64,000 nt of DNA from Nematostella vectensis. Lineage: Eukaryota; Cnidaria; Anthozoa; Actiniaria; Edwardsiidae. The notes under the pieces were generated by a model. It was not told the DNA's origin. It worked only from the letters and a program-made list of their open reading frames with translations, and made no database searches. The translations under genes were made by a program, and so were the position numbers. The stretch spans positions 1,719,001 through 1,783,000 of the forward strand of contig NC_064042.1 of NCBI RefSeq assembly GCF_932526225.1. The letters run 5' to 3'. Positions 23,101-31,023 of the stretch are shown here, piece after piece; the first letter of the stretch is position 1; every line of letters begins with the position of its first letter.

Positions 23101-26100
23101 TGCACTCACCTCTCGTGTGTTTACCCTTCTAGTCCATTCTGCACTCACCTCTCGTGTGTTTTACCCTTCTAGTCCATTCTGCACTCACCTCTTATGTGTG
23201 TTTACCCTTCTAGTTCATTCTGCACTCACCCCTCGTGTGTTTTACCCTTCTAGTCCATTCTGCACTCACCTCTCGTGTGTTTACCCTTCTAGTCCATTCT
23301 GCACTCACCTCTCGTGTGTTTACACTTCTAGTCCATTCTGCACTCGCCCCTCATGTGCTTTACCCTAGTCCATTCTGCACTGACCCCTCGTGTGTTTTAC
23401 CCTAGTCCATTCTGCACTCACCCCTCGTGTGTTTTACCCTAGTCCATTCTGCACTCACCCCTCGTGTGTTTTACCCTTCTAGTCCATTCTGCACTCACCC
23501 CTCGTGTGTTTTACCCTTCTAGTCCATTCTGCACTTACCTCTTGTGTGTTTTACCCTAGTCCATTCTGCACTCACCTCTCGTGTGTTTACCCTTCTAGTC
23601 CATTCTGCACTCACCTCTCGTGTGTTTAACCCTAGTCCATTTCGCACTCACCCCTCGTGTGTTTTACCCTAGTCCATTCTTCACTCACCCCTCGTGTGTT
23701 TTACCTAGTCCATTCTGCACTCACCCCTCGTGTGTTTTACCCTTCTAGTTTATTCTGCACTCACCCCTCGTGTGTTTTACCCTTCTAGTCCATTCTGCAC
23801 TCACCCCTCGTGTGTTTTACCCTAGTCCATTCTTCACTCACCCCTCGTGTGTTTTACCTAGTCCATTCTGCACTCACCCCTCGTGTGTTTAACCCTAGTC
23901 CATTTCGCACTCATCTTCGTATGTTTTAACCTAGCAATGATGAAAGTTGGAGATAACTACTGGTACGGCACAAGTGTACCAACTAACACCACTGCCGCCG
24001 CTACTATGTACGCCAAGGCCGCTGCTAAGGATGGCCACGCCCATGTAAGTCGCCCTCCAGTAAGCTGGACACATAATGTTTGAAAATATTTTGGGACACA
24101 AAGTAGCTGATCTTGATCCGTGTGACAAAATGACGGAAAAGCCTTCCATGCACCTATTTCAAAAAAGGTTGTCAGTGCAAATGGGTAATGGCAAATAGTA
24201 AATGGCAGTTCTAGGCCCGAACTGTGCTTCTGGGTACTAATCATTCGTAAAATTAAAGGTGTTAAATAAAGTCTAGCAATGTCAGAGACATACTTTGATG
24301 ATCTTTAATGGATAATTGTTTGATTTATCCATATTCTTCAGCATTTAGTAGAAATTTAATGAGACCCATGGTTTATTTCGGTCCTAGAACTGCCATTTGC
24401 CAATCGCCATTTGCCGTTCCGCAACGTTTTTTGAAATAGGTATATACGCAGTTTGAATACAAAGTAAACACAATTTCTGACTATGGCCATCGTATCCTCG
24501 TATTCCGCACTGACTTTTCGTTTTCAAAACACAAATATAGCGTATGTACATCCCCAGATTTTTTAAGATTTTTCCTTGGACATCCTTGCGCTTATGAGCG
24601 CAGGGATGAAAAGCTCAAACGTCGCATTCTATTTTTTTATTTGATATTACTTTTAATGTGAAATGAGCTGATTTAAAACGTCATGTCCCGTATTCTTGTC
24701 CGTCATGTCCCGTATGACAGGACATCTGATATCAGACTTCCGTATGATCTTTTCAACCCGGGGGATAACCATTATTTATATTTGAATATTAAAATCCTCT
24801 TTAGGCCCTGTACAACCTGGCGTACATGGTGGAGTACAACTACACTCTACCACACACCATCCACTGGACCGATGTCCGCCATGCGCATGCGCAGACTGGA
24901 AACTTGACCTTCGCCGCCGCCATATATAGAAGGTACGCCACCATATATAAATGGTACGCCACCATATATAGAAGGTACGCCACCATATATAGAAGGTACG
25001 CCACCATATATAGATGGTACGCCACCAGATATAGAAGGTAAGCTACCATATATAGATGGTACGCCACCATATATAGAAGGTACACCACCATATATAGATG
25101 GTACGCCACCATATAAAGAAGGTACGCCACCATATATAGAAGGTACGCCACCATATATAGAAGGTACGCCACCATATATAGAAGGTACGCCACCATATGT
25201 AGAAGGTACACCACCATATATAGATGGTACGCCACCATATATAGAAGGTACGCCACCATATATAGATGGTACGCCACCATATATAGAAGGTACGCCACCA
25301 TATATAGAAGGTACGCCACCATATATAGATGGTACGCCACCAAATATAGAAGGTAAGCTACCATATATAGATGGTACGCCACCCTATATAGAAGGTACGC
25401 CACCATATATAGAAGGTACGCCACCATATATAGATGGTACGCCACCATATATAGAAGGTAAGCTACCATATATAGAAGGTACGCCACCATATATAGAAGG
25501 TACGCCAACATATATAGATGGTACGCCACCATATATAGAAGGTACGCCACCATATATAGAAGGTACGCCACCATATATAGAAGGTACGCCACCATATATG
25601 GATGGTACGCCACCATATATGGATGGTACGCCATCATATATAGAAGGTACGCCACCATATATGGATGGTACGCCACCATATATAGAAGGTACGCCACCAT
25701 ATATAGAAGGTACGCCACCATATATAGAAGGTACTCCACCATATATAGAAGGTACGCCACCATATATAGAAGGTACGCCGCCATATATAGAAGGTACGCC
25801 ACCATATATAAAATGTACGCCGCCATATATAGAAGGTACGCCACCAAATATAGAAGGTACGCCACCATATATAGATGGTACGCCACCATATATAGATGGT
25901 ACGCCACCATATATAGATGGTACGCCACCATATATAGATGGTACGCCACCATATATAGAAGGTACGCCACCATATATGGATGGTACGCCACCATATATAG
26001 AAGGTAAGCTACCATATATAGAAGGTACGCCACCATATATAGATTGTACGCCCTCATATATAGATTGTACGCCATCATATATAGATGGTACGCCACCATA

Positions 26101-27268
26101 TATAGAAGGTACGCCGCCATATATAGAAGGTACGCCACCATATATAGATGGTACGCCACCATATATAGAAGGTACGCCACCATATATAGAAGGTACGCCA
26201 CCATATATAGAAGGTAAGCTACCATATATAGAAGGTACGCCACCATATATATAGGGTACGCCACTATATATAGAAGGTACGCCACCATATATAGAAGGTA
26301 AGCTACCATATAAAGAAGGTACGCCACCATATATAGAAGGTACGCCACCATATATAAAAGGTACGCCACCATATATAAAAGGTACGCCACCATATATAAA
26401 AGGTACGCCACCATATATAGAAGGTAAGCTACCATATATAGAAGGTACGCCACCATATATAGAAGGTACGCCACTATATATAGAAGGTACGCCACCATAT
26501 ATAGAAGGTACGCCACCATATATAGAAGGTACGCCACCATATATAGAAGGTAAGCTACCATATATAAAAGGTACGCCACCATATATAAAAGGTACGCCAC
26601 CATATATAAAAGGTACGCCACCATATATAGATGGTACGCCACCATATATAGAAGGTACGCCACCATATATAGAAGGTACGCCACTATATATAGAAGGTAC
26701 GTTTCTTATAAGGAGTTACGGTATTATTTATTTCTAAAATATCATAAAACACTGCTTTATTTGCTGTTCGCAGCTGCCGTGATACCACGAGAAATGGGAA
26801 CGAGTCCTACCTGCCATGCGCGCTAGGGGTCCTTCGCGTTACGGTCAAGGACCATTACCACAAGTACCCTCTAACAGCACAGGTATGGAATATTCAAGTA
26901 GTTTTCTCTACTATTCAGGGTCTAGCAGTATTTGTGTTTTGTTTCGGAGAGAAGTATTGAGCTGATTACTAGGTTTCTCTATTCTTCCTGGTCAAGTAGC
27001 GGTTATAATATATGTTAAAAAGAAGTAACGAATTAACAACTAGGTAACTTCCATTCTTCGGGGTCTCACCGTATTTTATGATATGCTTAGTAGATTCGTC
27101 GTATTAATCACTAGTTTCCCTCCATTCTCCATTCCTCAGGGTCGAACGGTCGTATTAATCACTAGTTTCCCTCCATTCTCCATTCCCCAGGCTCTAACGG
27201 TCGTTGCAGTTCTTCTAGCGGCATCAGCAGCTACTCTTCTTGCAACAGCTGACGACAGAATGGTCTAG
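2142..27268 (+). CDS. SEL1L3: Protein sel-1 homolog 3 (SEL1L3-like), 21 exons
   Basis: Exons: 2142-2802, 4002-4062, 4680-4795, 5079-5256, 11060-11195, 11309-11348, 12021-12125, 16472-16671, 17328-17462, 17722-17839, 18546-18607, 18741-18860, 19414-19551, 19933-20169, 20518-20723, 21059-21149, 21348-21423, 23935-24044, 24805-24932, 26774-26882, 27191-27268. All joins use GT-AG and keep frame, giving 3105 nt and 1034 aa; human SEL1L3 is about 1130 aa. The start is the ATG of AAAGATGGCG, followed by a hydrophobic signal peptide. The N-terminal ectodomain includes YDDTDGHWVIGG (exon 5), as in vertebrate SEL1L3. Exons 8-19 carry Sel1 repeats (ALYNLAYM, GQFNLGISKLK). Exon 15 has LAEQNPELGWLLRRALDAYY, a SEL1L3 hallmark. 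Exon 21 encodes a C-terminal membrane helix. Sel1 repeats bind protein partners; SEL1L relatives act in ER quality control, but SEL1L3's own role is little known. Family call firm; exon 1 start and exon 7 donor less so. Confidence 0.92.
3757..3892. repeat. Short foldback element in SEL1L3 intron 1
   Basis: Both ends carry the same inverted sequence: ATGTTATTTACCAGCT on the left and AGCTGGTAAATAACAT on the right, about 100 bp apart. The middle holds CCTCAG/GAGG and TATTTTCAGG repeats. It resembles a MITE. No target duplication was identified. Confidence 0.55.
4241..4393 (+). repeat. Interspersed repeat with GGGCACA blocks (intact copy)
   Basis: It runs from AAATTATTGGGGAGG through GGAGGGCACAGC and AGTGCCCCACCCCCTGCTAC to GCCCTGTAG. 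The same order appears at 55213-55286 and 57689-57763, where the repeat is split by a hAT transposon. This copy therefore shows the unoccupied site. It lies in SEL1L3 intron 2. Confidence 0.65.
5701..11012 (+). repeat. 5.3-kb minisatellite, 31-32-bp unit, in SEL1L3 intron 4
   Basis: The unit is built around GGGCAGGGGTGTGTAGGTG followed by ATAACACAGTAGT, with 31-bp variants ending ACACATAGAG or ACACATAGGG. About 165 units run head to tail with no spacers. Variants GATAAC/GGTAAC and a few longer units (GTAGGTGTGTATGTG at about 10250 and 10705) are interspersed. The purine strand is G-rich. On the minus strand all three frames are open for over a thousand codons because three units make 96 bp, but this is intronic and non-coding. 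Confidence 0.97.
11371..11685 (+). repeat. Perfect 9 x 35-bp tandem array in intron 6
   Basis: The unit begins GTGTATTTGTTTAGATG and ends TAGTTCACAAA. Nine units of exactly 35 bp occupy 315 bp without a visible substitution, so the array is very young or actively homogenised. It starts 22 bp after the exon 6 donor. Confidence 0.97.
12360..12456 (+). repeat. Two and a third copies of a 42-bp unit
   Basis: Two identical copies of a unit starting ATCGCGTGTTTTGGCTCCG are followed by a partial third. They lie in SEL1L3 intron 7, upstream of the nested gene. Open frames cross it, but no protein family is recognisable. Confidence 0.85.
13270..15288 (+). CDS. Nested single-exon gene, repeat-rich protein with YbaY-like C-terminal domain
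   Basis: An uninterrupted 672-codon frame starts at an ATG (AGAAGATGGAGG) inside SEL1L3 intron 7 on the same strand. Residues 1-310 are Ser/Arg/Lys-rich, with an internal duplication (KLGESPFSLAKTPRKTSAPT at about 22 and again about 141) and three or more copies of a REKLGGKHRSLSSTMVDFSR block. Residues 350-395 carry five DENA(N/S)FKT octapeptides. Residues 540-665 form a compact domain with GYVFFPPDKNPLSLPQGSTL, LRVELRDA and FPWAYSVWG. This resembles the bacterial YbaY/YscW beta-sandwich (lipoprotein/pilotin-like) fold; that link is my inference from pattern. The N-terminal region looks disordered and phosphorylatable. No signal peptide or membrane helix is visible. Function unknown. An intact frame this long argues for a real gene. 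Confidence 0.75.
   Translation: MEEAHFSISHRSTYTSATELTKLGESPFSLAKTPRKTSAPTRSDSHNPPLLTELQVLKKTNLGSESGREKLGGRQRSLSSTITDCSRSSETSRSDNRRSSKETHSPNEDTKSQERKVGKERKMEEVHFSIFPRIRYTSAPESTKLGESPFSLAKTPRKTSAPTRSDSHNAPLLTDLQVLKKTNLGSDSGGEKLGGKHRSLSSTMVDFSRSYETNRSDTNFASKPEREKLGGKHRSLSSTMVDFSRSYETNRSDKNFASNSGQERLVGKQRSLSSSMDDAYWSYMLRRSGNRRSSKETVRDIQAWFDLKLRGSRKSSSDENANYPLMSQTKKMQYQCMFQLRGNKESGFDENASFKTDENANFKTDENASFKTDENASFKTDENANFKTNSVQSQNLFQDNRKASSDENANFPLAPSTKKTQSTHTVKLGSSLKGGRIPDENQNYALVSPQKTTDFDFDTVSKVTSNEIYTEHFAGALYDALEPSSPVLPYTKKASKTSPPTVPSPTAIEKELSYWKSKDGTPGNPTWKMPKELNDLRSHFRSMIIIAGYVFFPPDKNPLSLPQGSTLRVELRDALEPEHVHGKATVDASFYRRGTKLGYTIICRKPKFPWAYSVWGVLNVGWSPTDHEWLRAGDYVTKNEHLITINEKGSYVMDLSLTLVSPVCRPRKPSDF
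15294..15412 (+). pseudogene. Decayed tandem duplicate of the nested gene's 3' end
   Basis: Just after the stop codon, the sequence repeats the last coding stretch: GATTACCTCATAG, AAGCACCTCCTCACCATT, GACGAGAAATTACGTCATGG, then CAGAAAGCCTTCTGCC. It matches bases of about 15170-15285 with point changes, a small deletion and stops. It probably lies in the 3' UTR. Confidence 0.7.
15413..16471. other. Rest of SEL1L3 intron 7
   Basis: No exon is visible. A short (GGGT)n run lies at about 15792-15813. The stretch includes the likely 3' UTR of the nested gene and ends with the exon 8 acceptor (CTACCTCTAG at 16462-16471). Confidence 0.5.
16641..17096 (+). repeat. Tandem array copying the exon 8 end plus its splice donor
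   Basis: The unit, about 53 bp, contains the last 30 bases of exon 8 (ACTCTACCGTCTCGCTGC, then TAAGGCTTTG) and the donor GTACGTACC with the start of the intron (TCTTATATACTC). The genuine junction is at 16671/16672. Eight further copies follow in the intron, slightly diverged. Most keep a GTACGT or GTATAT donor-like site. Confidence 0.93.
17850..18090 (+). repeat. (GGGA)n microsatellite in SEL1L3 intron 10
   Basis: About 60 uninterrupted GGGA tetranucleotides begin 10 bp after the exon 10 donor (GCTG|GTAAGAG). The run is purine-only on this strand. Open frames across it are artefacts. Confidence 0.98.
18183..18301. repeat. MITE-like foldback element
   Basis: TAGTTCCAGAAAATATCC at the left end is matched in inverted orientation by GGATATTTTCTGGAACTA at the right end. 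The inside is a poly-C run, then GGGGTGGGGGAGG. A fragment with the same end lies at 37571-37606, so this is an interspersed family. No coding capacity. Confidence 0.8.
18405..18570 (+). repeat. 83-bp direct duplication of the exon 11 acceptor and exon start
   Basis: Two copies offset by exactly 83 bp carry the end of intron 10 (AATACGCTTTAG) and the first 25 or so bases of exon 11 (GCTACTACAAGATGGCCGCC). Only the downstream copy continues into the full exon. The upstream acceptor at 18461-18462 is an equally good AG. Confidence 0.93.
18920..19372 (-). repeat. Degenerate GC-rich tandem repeat in intron 12
   Basis: Loosely repeated units of about 16-21 bp built on GAGTTGACACACGGCGCGC, with varied CpG-rich centres, fill most of intron 12. 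Divergence between units suggests an old array. Open minus-strand frames (VSTRAPCVNS-like) are by-products. Confidence 0.85.
21459..23934 (+). repeat. 2.5-kb minisatellite of an acceptor-like 36-41-bp unit in intron 17
   Basis: About 60 units of GTCCATTCTGCACTCACC, then CCTCGTGTGTTTTACCC(TTCTAG), fill intron 17. Each unit has a pyrimidine tract followed by CTAG. The genuine exon 18 acceptor (GTTTTAACCTAG at 23923-23934) is the last, slightly diverged unit. Units with and without TTCT alternate in higher-order blocks. Confidence 0.95.
24151..24443. repeat. Inverted-repeat element in SEL1L3 intron 18
   Basis: The left arm CACCTATTTCAAAAAAGGTT and AAATGGCAGTTCTAGG is matched by the right arm CCTAGAACTGCCATTT and ACGTTTTTTGAAATAGGT. 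The arms are about 65 bp, with a central spacer of about 160 bp. A related fragment occurs at about 11746-11795. Confidence 0.75.
24913..26700 (+). repeat. 21-bp array copying the exon 19 end plus donor (about 85 units)
   Basis: The unit GCCACCATATATAGAAG|GTAC contains the last 13 bases of exon 19 (CCATATATAGAAG) and its donor (GTACGC). The true junction is at 24932/24933. About 85 further units fill most of intron 19. At least seven units read GAAG|GTAAGC (first at about 25033), closer to donor consensus than the genuine site. The unit length is divisible by three. Confidence 0.95.
26900..27200 (+). repeat. Serial duplication of the exon 21 acceptor region
   Basis: The acceptor segment CTCCATTCTCCATTCCYCAGG plus the exon start (TCTAACGGTCGT) is present twice, 51 bp apart, with AGs at 27138-27139 and 27189-27190. 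Weaker copies occur at about 26905, 26968 and 27046 (for example CTATTCAGGGTCTAGCAG and CCATTCTTCGGGGTCTCACC). The divergence gradient suggests repeated rounds of duplication. Confidence 0.75.
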
Positions 27269-27895
27269 GGACACCAAGGACCCATATTCAAAACTACCAA
27301 CGCGCACCTACAAGAGTGGGGCTTACCCAAAAGAAGTAACTAAAGTGCCCCGGGCGAAACATTTGTGTATTTTTGTGGTTTAGTAGCAGAATTTGCAAAT
27401 ATTAATAGTATTATGATTAAACTTCACGTTTTGTGAGCTCAGGAACGACAGTTCAAAAATATACACGAAATGTTTTAACCGTGGTTCCAAACAGAACAGA
27501 AACATCCCATAAACAAAAGTTTTAACCATCCTTAGGCCCATACGTCTACGTGCAATAATTCTCTGGTTTTACATCAAATGTAATTCCTTTTCAAAATTTC
27601 ACCTATATTTTACTCCTCTGAATAAGATCATTTTAAAGATTTCAAAGATACAGCAAGAATTTTATACAGAACGAGTGGATATATATGCCTTTGCCTTTGA
27701 TAAAGTCAGTTTCCTTTCCGTAAATATTGGGATAGTGAAATGTAAAGGGGAAAAATGAACATTGTCATGTTATTGGCGGAAACATTAAAAGACGAAAAGG
27801 GATTTGAAAAAAACATAGTTTGATTACATGTGGTTATTACTCTTTTTGATTTCTGCTCTATTTTGCAACAAAAAACGTTTGGTTAATTCGCTGTA
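27269..27895. other. 3' flank / probable 3' UTR of the SEL1L3-like gene
   Basis: AT-rich sequence with no coding signal follows the TAG stop. I did not find a clear AATAAA signal, so the transcript end is not placed. Confidence 0.45.
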
Positions 27896-28128
27896 GGCAA
27901 AACTATAAAGCATAAGCCAGATCACTCTGGTAGTAGCCGAATAAGACAATAAACGTCCTTGGAGATACTGCAAAGGCATAAAAAAATCCATTTTTTGTTC
28001 TTTCGGAGGTGGTTAGATTTGTATTAGAGATTTCCCTCCCCCCCCCCCCCCCCCCACACTTTTTCGGATTTCGCACCATAGCCCCCCCCCCCCCCCCCCC
28101 CCTCAAGAAAAATCCTGGGTACGGGCCA
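27896..28128 (-). repeat. G-tract interspersed repeat (minus orientation)
   Basis: Read on the minus strand, this runs from GGCCCGTACCCAGGATTTTTCTTG through G runs, TGCGAAATCCGAAAAAG, TTTATGCCTTTGCAGTATCTCC and ACGTTTATTGTC to AGAGTGATCTGGCTTATGC. The same motif order makes up 59331-59662 on the plus strand. The two copies share the family but carry different G-run lengths. Confidence 0.85.
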
Positions 28129-28198
28129 AACGAGGACACATGTTGCCGGAAACATTGGGAAAACATGTTTCCTAAATGTTTCCGAGGGTGGCCAAACG
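28124..28198. repeat. Short foldback related to the 29412-29618 element
   Basis: GGCCAAACGAGGACACATG at the left and CCGAGGGTGGCCAAAC at the right surround repeated GGAAACATG/ATGTTTCC blocks. The left end matches the end of the element at 29412-29618. It abuts the previous repeat directly. Confidence 0.6.
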
Positions 28199-28485
28199 GT
28201 CACGAAACATCTTTATACATGTGGCAATCACGGCGAGCTTCTTGGGAGTGGTTTTCTACGGCAACAACGATAAAAATTGTGATTGAAATATTTTTTTTTA
28301 AAAACGCGCGCTCGTTTGAAATAACGCTATTCTTTGGCGTGCGCGTGAAAATAACGAAACCTGATAACTTTTTTCTTAAAAATCGCTCCAATCTTTATTA
28401 TTTCTTATCTGTCAAGTTACCGGAGAAAATTGAAAATGTAGTTGTCTTTGCACTATTGAAGTTTAAGACATTATTTGTTGGATAT

Positions 28486-29225
28486 TATAATAATAATAAT
28501 CGTTTATTCATACTTTTGTAGCATAAGCTAAATTACAGTATGTCGGCCGATGCACACTACACTTAACAATGTATAAATATATACTGGCATAACTACTGGA
28601 AACGAATTGTGATAAAGTTATTATACCTTTCAGTTACACCAACTGATTTATCCAAACGGCTGCAACCCCCCCTTAGCGAATAACCATGGGCGACCTCAGT
28701 CCCAGATTGTATTATATATTTTATAGGCTCAGTGCATCTTGCTTTAGCCATGAATCGACGGCACAGTTCTGCTCTGCGGACTGTAAGTGAGTCCATTTTT
28801 GCTACTTTGAGCCCTGATTCATAGCTAAGGCAAGGGTAGATTATTCGAATAGCTTTTCGTTGTACTGATTCGATAAGCTCTGCAAGGTACTCAGGAAGGG
28901 AGGCCCAGACAGGAGCAGCGTACTCAAGGACTGACCGAATTAACGAGCAATAGATAAGGACCATATCTGACTGCTGGACACCTGCCTTCCTGAGTACCCT
29001 GAGGGCATAGAGGCGCTTGCTAGCCTTCTTAACAATGTGGTCAACGTGAACATTCCATGACAGATCTGCTGATATGTGTACACCTAATAGCTTGTAATAT
29101 TCAACTTTCTCAACAACTGCGCTCCCTAGGATTAATCTTTGGGGGACAGAAGGTTGGTACTTTAAGAAATTGATCTGAAGCTCTTTGCATTTCTTGGGGT
29201 TCAGACGCATTCCCCTTGATGACGC
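28486..29225 (-). pseudogene. 5'-truncated non-LTR retrotransposon (LINE), RT C-terminal part
   Basis: A minus-strand frame of 205 codons (28593-29210) has the end of a jockey/CR1-like reverse transcriptase and its downstream region: MRLNPKKCKEL, YKLLGVHISADLSWNVHV, SLIRSVLEYAAPVW and ESVQRKAIRIIYP. The 3' end runs into a (TTA)n microsatellite at 28486-28500. The catalytic palm domain and endonuclease are missing, so the copy is dead on arrival, as is typical of LINE insertions. It does not belong to a host gene. Confidence 0.85.
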
Positions 29226-29411
29226 ATATTATGTCCCATAGACATTTGCTATATTCGTAAGACACAATCAAACGCTCTTTTCCGTCTGCCAGTGCGTCTC
29301 CCTTTTCTTTGGCCTTTTCTGCACAATAACGACATCTTCGTCCGCCATTTTGATTTGGTACACCGCGAGAGCGTTGCCAGGCAACGAGCCTAAAAATGTT
29401 GCCTTGATGCG

Positions 29412-29618
29412 TGGCCAAAGAGGATACATTCGGGAAACAATGTTTCCACGCGCTTTGAAACATGAAATGTTTCTCCCTCGCTGTGGGAACATTTTTTGTG
29501 TCCTGGACACAAAATTTGTGTCGCGCAACAATATTTCCGTCGTGGCCAAACTGGAAAACATTGAGGAAACATGCGCGCGGACAACATGTCTCCGGCAACA
29601 TGTGTCCTCGTTTGGCCA
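29412..29618. repeat. MITE with imperfect TGGCCAAA inverted ends
   Basis: The left end TGGCCAAAGAGGATACATT and right end ATGTGTCCTCGTTTGGCCA are inverted matches over about 35 bp. Inside are repeated GTTTCC/GGAAAC words and a GTGTCCTGGACAC palindrome. About 207 bp, non-coding. Confidence 0.75.
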
Positions 29619-29629
29619 GGGCCTTGGGG

Positions 29630-30160
29630 TCGTCCACACTAACACGGATTCAAAAGTATCCGGATTCGTTTCGCCGAAAACGCATCACTTGATTTGCGTC
29701 CACACTATCGTTTTCGCATCGTGTTCGCCTGGATCCAGCAGTCCACACTAACACGGATTCAATTCAAACGTTTGAAAACGCTGAAAGGTACGGGGTGACG
29801 TCATTTTTATGATATGCGCATGCTCAAAGCAGCGCGCGCCTGCGCCATCGTTTAAGAAGAGTAGAAGCCTCATTGTTCTATTGTATTCCCTTTCTTCGTC
29901 TGTGTTCCATCAATCCAAACCAATCCAATGTGGTGAAATCTTCCGATAGCTTCTACATGGCCCCATCGTTTTCATTTTGATATGGATTCGACCGTCCACG
30001 CTACGGACCAAAGTATACGGATGATTAATTTTGATCCACTTTCGACGGCGTTTTCAAAAGTATCCGGATTCGCTGGATCCAGCGCGCGTGTTAGTGTGGA
30101 CGGCCTAAACGTATCAAAAAGTGTACGGATTCAAACGAATCCGTGTTAGTGTGGACGGCC
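29630..30160. repeat. Inverted-repeat transposon with GTCCACACTAACACGG ends
   Basis: GTCCACACTAACACGGATTC at the left is matched by GAATCCGTGTTAGTGTGGAC at the right. Internal copies of the same words (at about 29739 and 30083) occur in both orientations. About 530 bp with no intact transposase, so non-autonomous. Confidence 0.85.
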
Positions 30161-30510
30161 AGTTCGCTCCTCGTAGACCGAGCTCGCATTTGTTCTGTCT
30201 CGCTTTACATGGATCATTCATACATCAATGTGATTGGCAAATCTATAGGTTGTAACGCAATATGCGCAGCAACGCTATTCGTAAATTTAATAATTCTTAT
30301 TTTTATCGAGGTTACAGTTATTTAGCCAGATTTCAATGTTCTGCAGTTGTATAGAAACATAAAGTGCTTTATTAATTTCAAATGGATTTCGTTTGTAGTT
30401 GTTGCGGGACCCATCCGTCACAGCACAGGTAGCCCAGGCAATGGTTTTGAAGATTGTTCGTAGCTTGGAATCGGCTGTTATTTTTAGAGGTAAAACGAGT
30501 GGATTGAAGC

Positions 30511-31023
30511 TGAGCTAGCCCAGGCTCACAGCGAGTGTAAGTTTATTGTTTGTATGAGCGTACAGAGCGTCGCTATCACGAATATTTTCAAATTCAAAAG
30601 AAAGATTCTCGCCGCTCAAACCGGGCAAAACGGGTACAAATAGACGATTAAAAGGTATGGTTGGAAAGATAAATATGTGTGCTATGATTCTGCGAGGTTT
30701 ATTTTGCCGTGCGAGTCTGGATTTTGAAAGGATCGGTGGATTTGTTGAGCACTTTGGAATTCGGCGGTTGTCGGAGTTTGCTTGTCTATTATTTTATATA
30801 CAGAAGGCGACGGGAAAAATTCGCAGCGGCTAAAACAGCTTAAAATGGCAAATAATGGCGGGTTTGGGTAGCAGCAACGTCAAGCTACTGTTTTATTTTC
30901 AAATCAGCATATTTATTTCAACGAGATCTGTTCGCTCATACAAACTCTGTACGCTCATACAAACTCTGTACGCTCATACAAACTCTGTAATAAACCTACA
31001 CTCGCCGTGAGCCTGGGCTACCT
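30511..31023. repeat. Inverted-repeat element with TAGCCCAGGCTCAC ends and internal 20-bp triplets
   Basis: TAGCCCAGGCTCACAGCGAG at the left end is matched by CGCCGTGAGCCTGGGCTA at the right. The right arm has three tandem TACGCTCATACAAACTCTG units, mirrored once on the left. A lone partial end (CACAGGTAGCCCAGGC) sits at 30428-30443. Confidence 0.8.

Noticed and set aside
21409-23368. Frames with VFTLLVHSALTS repeats
   Set aside because: Translations of the intron 17 minisatellite.
24840-26684. 614-codon minus-strand frame of VAYLLYM repeats and plus-strand GTPPYIE frame
   Set aside because: Both are translations of the 21-bp array in SEL1L3 intron 19. They have no start context, domain or non-repeat sequence of their own.
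28009-28521. Proline-run frame starting in poly-C
   Set aside because: The frame begins inside a G-tract repeat and runs through a foldback element; no domain is present.
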